A DNA stretch of 7,975 bases from an uncultured Clostridia bacterium (GTDB taxonomy: Bacteria > Bacillota > Clostridia > Oscillospirales > CAG-272), in the NCBI GenBank assembly GCA_937898155.1, contig CALEJO010000101.1, positions 1-7,975 on the forward strand, written 5' to 3'. Within the stretch, counting starts at the first letter, position 1, and each line of letters starts with the position of its first letter. Made by a program: the position numbers and the translations under genes. This document shows, in pieces, positions 5,608-7,975 of the stretch. Below the pieces are notes generated by a model. The model ran no database searches. It was not told where the DNA came from and saw only the letters and a program-made list of their open reading frames with translations.

Positions 5608-6987
5608 TTATTTCGTTTCGGACTCCCCGTCCGTTTCGCCTTGCGAAGCGTCGGGGACATTTTTCTTTTTTCGAGGAAAGCGCGGGAGCTTCGCGAAGAG
5701 TCCGCGGAAAAACACGCCAATGGAATTCACGATCTTGCGGAGGCGTTCGCGGATCGGGCTTTGTTCCCGCCGCTCTGCGCGTTTCGTCTCTTCTTCCGCG
5801 AGACGCTCCTGTTCCTCCGGAGACATAAAGGCGACGGTCTCCGTCACCATACCTTTGCTCGCCAGCCGATCCTCGATCTCTTTTTTTACGAGCACGTAAA
5901 TGACCGAGCAGAACGGCACGCCGATGAACATTCCGACAATGCCGAACAGTCCCGACGTGACGGTAATGGCGACGATGACCCACGTGGGCGAAAGCCCCGT
6001 GGAAACGCCGTGGATGCGCGGCGCGATGATGTTGCCGTCAATTTGCTGGATGACGAGAACGCCGACGACAAACCAAAACGCATAACTCGGCTTCGCCACG
6101 AAAAGGATGATCGCGCTCGGGATCGAGCCGATGAACGGACCGAAGAACGGAATGATATTCGTGACGCCGACGACCACGCTGATCAGCGGGGAATAGGGCA
6201 TCCCGAAAATCCACATCATGACGAAACATTCGATGCCGACGAGAACGGAATCGAGGATCGCGCCGGAGAAATAGCGGCTGAACGTCGTATCGGCGAGCGA
6301 AACGATATCGCAGATCTTATGATAGCTTTTTTCTTTGACGAGCGCGGAGAGCAGTTTTTTCGCTTGCGCCGCTAGGCGCTCCTTGGCGAAGAGAAAATAG
6401 ACCGCAAAGACAATGCCGAGCAGCACGTCAAGCACGGTCGCCGCGACGGACTGCACTGCGTCCGTGAGCTTCGGGAGCAGATCGGCGAGGATATCATAAG
6501 AACGGTCGTAGAAGGTCCGCAGGTATTCGATGCCGGCGCCGATCATATCGCTGATCGCGCCGCCCTGCGCGGAAATCTCGTTCGCCCATTCGGTGAGCGA
6601 GGTGGCGTAGGTCGGGAGCTTATTGCCGAATTCCTTGATGCTCTGCGCCAGTTGCGGCAGGATCATCCAGATGAAAAGTCCGATCAGAATGAAGAACGTG
6701 AGCATCGTGGCAACGACGCCGAGCGTGCGGCGCATCGTGTGCGAAAGCCGCTCTTTTTCCTTGCGGTTCACGAAAACCCTGTTTTCATAAAGACGCAGAA
6801 GCGGATTCAGAATATACGCCATCACGGCACCGATGGTGATCGGCGTGCAGACGCCGAGAATCTTTCCGAAAAAGCCGAAGACGCTCCGGATATTCAGAAA
6901 GAAAAATACGCACAGAATGCCGAGCGCCAGCACGATGCCGACGTAAAGCGCAATGGTGGTATATTTCTTATCCCATTGAAATTTCAT
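5608..6987 (-). CDS. AI-2E family transporter (PerM/YtvI-like membrane protein)
   Basis: Polytopic inner-membrane protein of the AI-2 exporter (AI-2E/UPF0118) family. Members have been linked to autoinducer-2 export, sodium or proton antiport, or remain uncharacterised, so the substrate is not assigned. The 459-aa protein has hydrophobic segments at about 12-32, 40-62, 88-110, 182-202, 243-262, 265-297, 300-316 and 333-365. Between TM3 and TM4 lies the large non-membrane region usual for the family. Family hallmarks are NIIPFFGPFIGSIPSAIILF (277-296) and QQIDGNIIAPRIHG (314-327) followed by GLSP. The C-terminal tail (about 368-459) is hydrophilic and strongly charged, first acidic/basic helical and then a basic FPRKKK patch; it is longer than the membrane core needs. 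Start 6987 has AAAGGAG (6994-7000) 6 nt upstream. The frame extends upstream to 7086 but only as an Arg-rich overlap of the DUF47 gene. The DUF47 stop is 38 nt upstream with no terminator, so the two are probably co-transcribed. Confidence 0.9.
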   Translation of the reverse strand: MKFQWDKKYTTIALYVGIVLALGILCVFFFLNIRSVFGFFGKILGVCTPITIGAVMAYILNPLLRLYENRVFVNRKEKERLSHTMRRTLGVVATMLTFFILIGLFIWMILPQLAQSIKEFGNKLPTYATSLTEWANEISAQGGAISDMIGAGIEYLRTFYDRSYDILADLLPKLTDAVQSVAATVLDVLLGIVFAVYFLFAKERLAAQAKKLLSALVKEKSYHKICDIVSLADTTFSRYFSGAILDSVLVGIECFVMMWIFGMPYSPLISVVVGVTNIIPFFGPFIGSIPSAIILFVAKPSYAFWFVVGVLVIQQIDGNIIAPRIHGVSTGLSPTWVIVAITVTSGLFGIVGMFIGVPFCSVIYVLVKKEIEDRLASKGMVTETVAFMSPEEQERLAEEETKRAERREQSPIRERLRKIVNSIGVFFRGLFAKLPRFPRKKKNVPDASQGETDGESETK

Positions 6988-6993
6988 GCGATT

Positions 6994-7000
6994 CTCCTTT
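6994..7000 (-). promoter_or_regulatory. Ribosome binding site fixing the AI-2E gene start
   Basis: AAAGGAG on the minus strand, 6 nt before the ATG at 6987, in the 38-nt gap after the DUF47 gene. It selects this start over the in-frame ATG at 7086. Confidence 0.8.
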
Positions 7001-7025
7001 CGTTTTTTGGAAATGATACGGGGGT

Positions 7026-7649
7026 TTACAGATTGCCGATGACGATGCTTTCGACGATGTTCGCCACGTCCTCGCAGGCGTCGCAAACCGTTTCGAGCGC
7101 TTTATAAATATCGCGCCACGCGATGATTTCGATCGGATCGTTGCTCGTCGCATGGAGAGATTTCATCATGTCGTGGTAATAGCGGTCGCCCTCTTCTTCG
7201 AGCCCGTTGATGTCGATAATGATATCCTTGATGGTTTTGGATTTTTTGAAATTCGGGAATTCGTCGAGCAGGTTTTTGACGCGGCGGCAGCAACGGATGA
7301 TCAGCTCGGAAAAGATGACGCTGTCGGGACGGATCGTTTTGACCTGGTCCATATTGATCTGGATCACGACGTCCTCGATGGAGTCGGTGATGTCGTCGAT
7401 CGTCTGGCTGAGCTGCATGATATCGTTGCGCTCGATGGGCGTGATGAACGCTTTGAGCAGGGCGGAGAGCATCTCGTGCTTTTTCTCGTCCGCGTCGTGC
7501 TCCACCTTATGCAGATCGTGCATGATGGTTTCGACGTTTTCAAATTGAAAATTCGTCAGAACGTTGTGCAGGACCTCTGCCGCTTCGCAGGCGAGCGCGG
7601 CACAATCGGAGAATGACCGAAAATAAAACAGATCATTTTTGGATGCCAT
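7026..7649 (-). CDS. DUF47 / PhoU-like phosphate transport accessory protein
   Basis: A 207-aa, largely helical soluble protein of the DUF47 (Pit accessory, PhoU-like) family, which is usually encoded beside Pit phosphate permeases and thought to control them at the membrane. Typical acidic, metal-binding-like helices are visible: HKVEHDADEKKHEM (47-60), QTIDDITDSIEDV (82-94), GLEEEGDRYYHDM (149-161) and VCDACEDVANIVES (188-201). The length matches the family's roughly 205-215 aa. Start 7649 has GAAAGGA (7659-7665) 9 nt upstream. It follows the pit stop by 24 nt and precedes the AI-2E gene by 38 nt, with no terminator in either gap, which indicates one operon. Its role as a brake or gate on Pit is inferred from family and context. 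Confidence 0.93.
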   Translation of the reverse strand: MASKNDLFYFRSFSDCAALACEAAEVLHNVLTNFQFENVETIMHDLHKVEHDADEKKHEMLSALLKAFITPIERNDIMQLSQTIDDITDSIEDVVIQINMDQVKTIRPDSVIFSELIIRCCRRVKNLLDEFPNFKKSKTIKDIIIDINGLEEEGDRYYHDMMKSLHATSNDPIEIIAWRDIYKALETVCDACEDVANIVESIVIGNL

Positions 7650-7673
7650 ATTATTTTATCCTTTCTTATGTTC

Positions 7674-7975
7674 TTATGCGAAAATAAGGAGCAAAACTTT
7701 CGTGATGAGAAAACTGATGATTCCGCAGCCGGGGAAAGTGAAGACCCACGTCAGCACCATATCCTTGACAACGCTGAATCGGATGGCGGAGAGGCGTTTC
7801 GTCGCGCCGACGCCCATGATCGCGGTCGTTTTGGTATGCGTCGTGCTGACGGGAATGCCGAAGACGGAGGAGAGAAGCAGGCAGAACGCGCCTGCCATGT
7901 CGGCGGCAAAGCCCTGATACGGTTCGAGCTTGACCATATCCATGCCGACGGATTTGATGATCTTATAACCGCCGA
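7674..7975 (-). CDS. pit: PiT-family inorganic phosphate transporter, C-terminal part
   Basis: The last 99 residues of a low-affinity inorganic phosphate permease; the 5' end lies beyond the right edge. The fragment starts in frame at GGYKIIKSVGMDMVKLEPYQGFAAD, which matches the second conserved half-repeat region of Pit proteins. The PiT signature GIPVSTTHTKTTAIMGVGA (39-57) follows, and then a last hydrophobic helix (about 71-98) ends the protein at FA. The first ATG in the window (7943) is internal and not a start. Hydrophobic stretches at about 27-43 and 71-98 are membrane segments. The downstream DUF47 gene 24 nt away supports the assignment. Promoter and N-terminal half cannot be seen. 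Confidence 0.95.
   Translation of the reverse strand, partial: GGYKIIKSVGMDMVKLEPYQGFAADMAGAFCLLLSSVFGIPVSTTHTKTTAIMGVGATKRLSAIRFSVVKDMVLTWVFTFPGCGIISFLITKVLLLIFA

Noticed and set aside
5641..6375. 244-aa plus-strand frame very rich in Asp, Arg and Glu
   Set aside because: Complement of membrane-protein codons in the AI-2E gene; such charged antisense frames are a usual artefact.
7621..7680. AT-rich stretch around the DUF47 start as a promoter
   Set aside because: It lies in the short pit-DUF47 gap; I see no paired -35/-10 boxes, and operon readthrough explains expression.
1..7975. CRISPR array, insertion sequence, toxin-antitoxin or phage-defence genes
   Set aside because: No regularly spaced repeats, transposase motifs or recognisable defence domains were seen on either strand.

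Overview
The window looks like chromosome from a moderately GC-rich member of the Bacillota, probably Clostridia. The indications are a class II (Firmicutes-type) galactose-1-phosphate uridylyltransferase, strong AAAGGAG/GGAGGAG ribosome binding sites, a near-ideal sigma-A-type promoter, a tRNA gene with encoded CCA, and a phosphate transporter paired with a DUF47/PhoU-like partner. Genus cannot be read from the sequence. By eye, the part from about 1575 to the right end is clearly GC-rich, while the left 1.57 kb is AT-richer.

Layout, left to right. Positions 1-1194 (+) hold the 3' part of a regulator-like gene: a sigma-70 region-4-type helix-turn-helix, then a winged-helix-like segment, then an unrecognised C-terminal domain. 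A long imperfect hairpin (1202-1239) follows. It separates this gene from a converging, apparently beheaded minus-strand reading frame (1281-1523). A 13-bp-stem terminator (1524-1569) and a complete tRNA-Pro(UGG) (1575-1650, minus) come next; the tRNA has a consensus TTGACA-17-TATAAT promoter at 1666-1694.

Everything right of the tRNA is on the minus strand and forms two transcription units. The upstream unit (right side) is pit (5' end outside the window) > DUF47 protein > AI-2E-family membrane protein, closed by a strong intrinsic terminator at 5579-5602. The downstream unit is rlmL-like THUMP methyltransferase > galT > rlmI-like methyltransferase, joined by ATGA/TGATG overlaps that imply translational coupling. 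Its 3' end runs straight into the tRNA-Pro promoter with no terminator of its own.

Functionally this is mostly housekeeping: phosphate uptake with its regulatory partner, a permease of unclear substrate, two 23S rRNA methyltransferases and a Leloir-pathway enzyme. The most unusual parts are the AT-richer left end, which may be a genomic island abutting the tRNA 3' end, its composite sigma-region-4/winged-helix regulator, galT wedged between two rRNA methyltransferase genes, and alternative RNA pairings at the start of the rlmL-galT-rlmI unit. I see no defence system, CRISPR array or insertion sequence.
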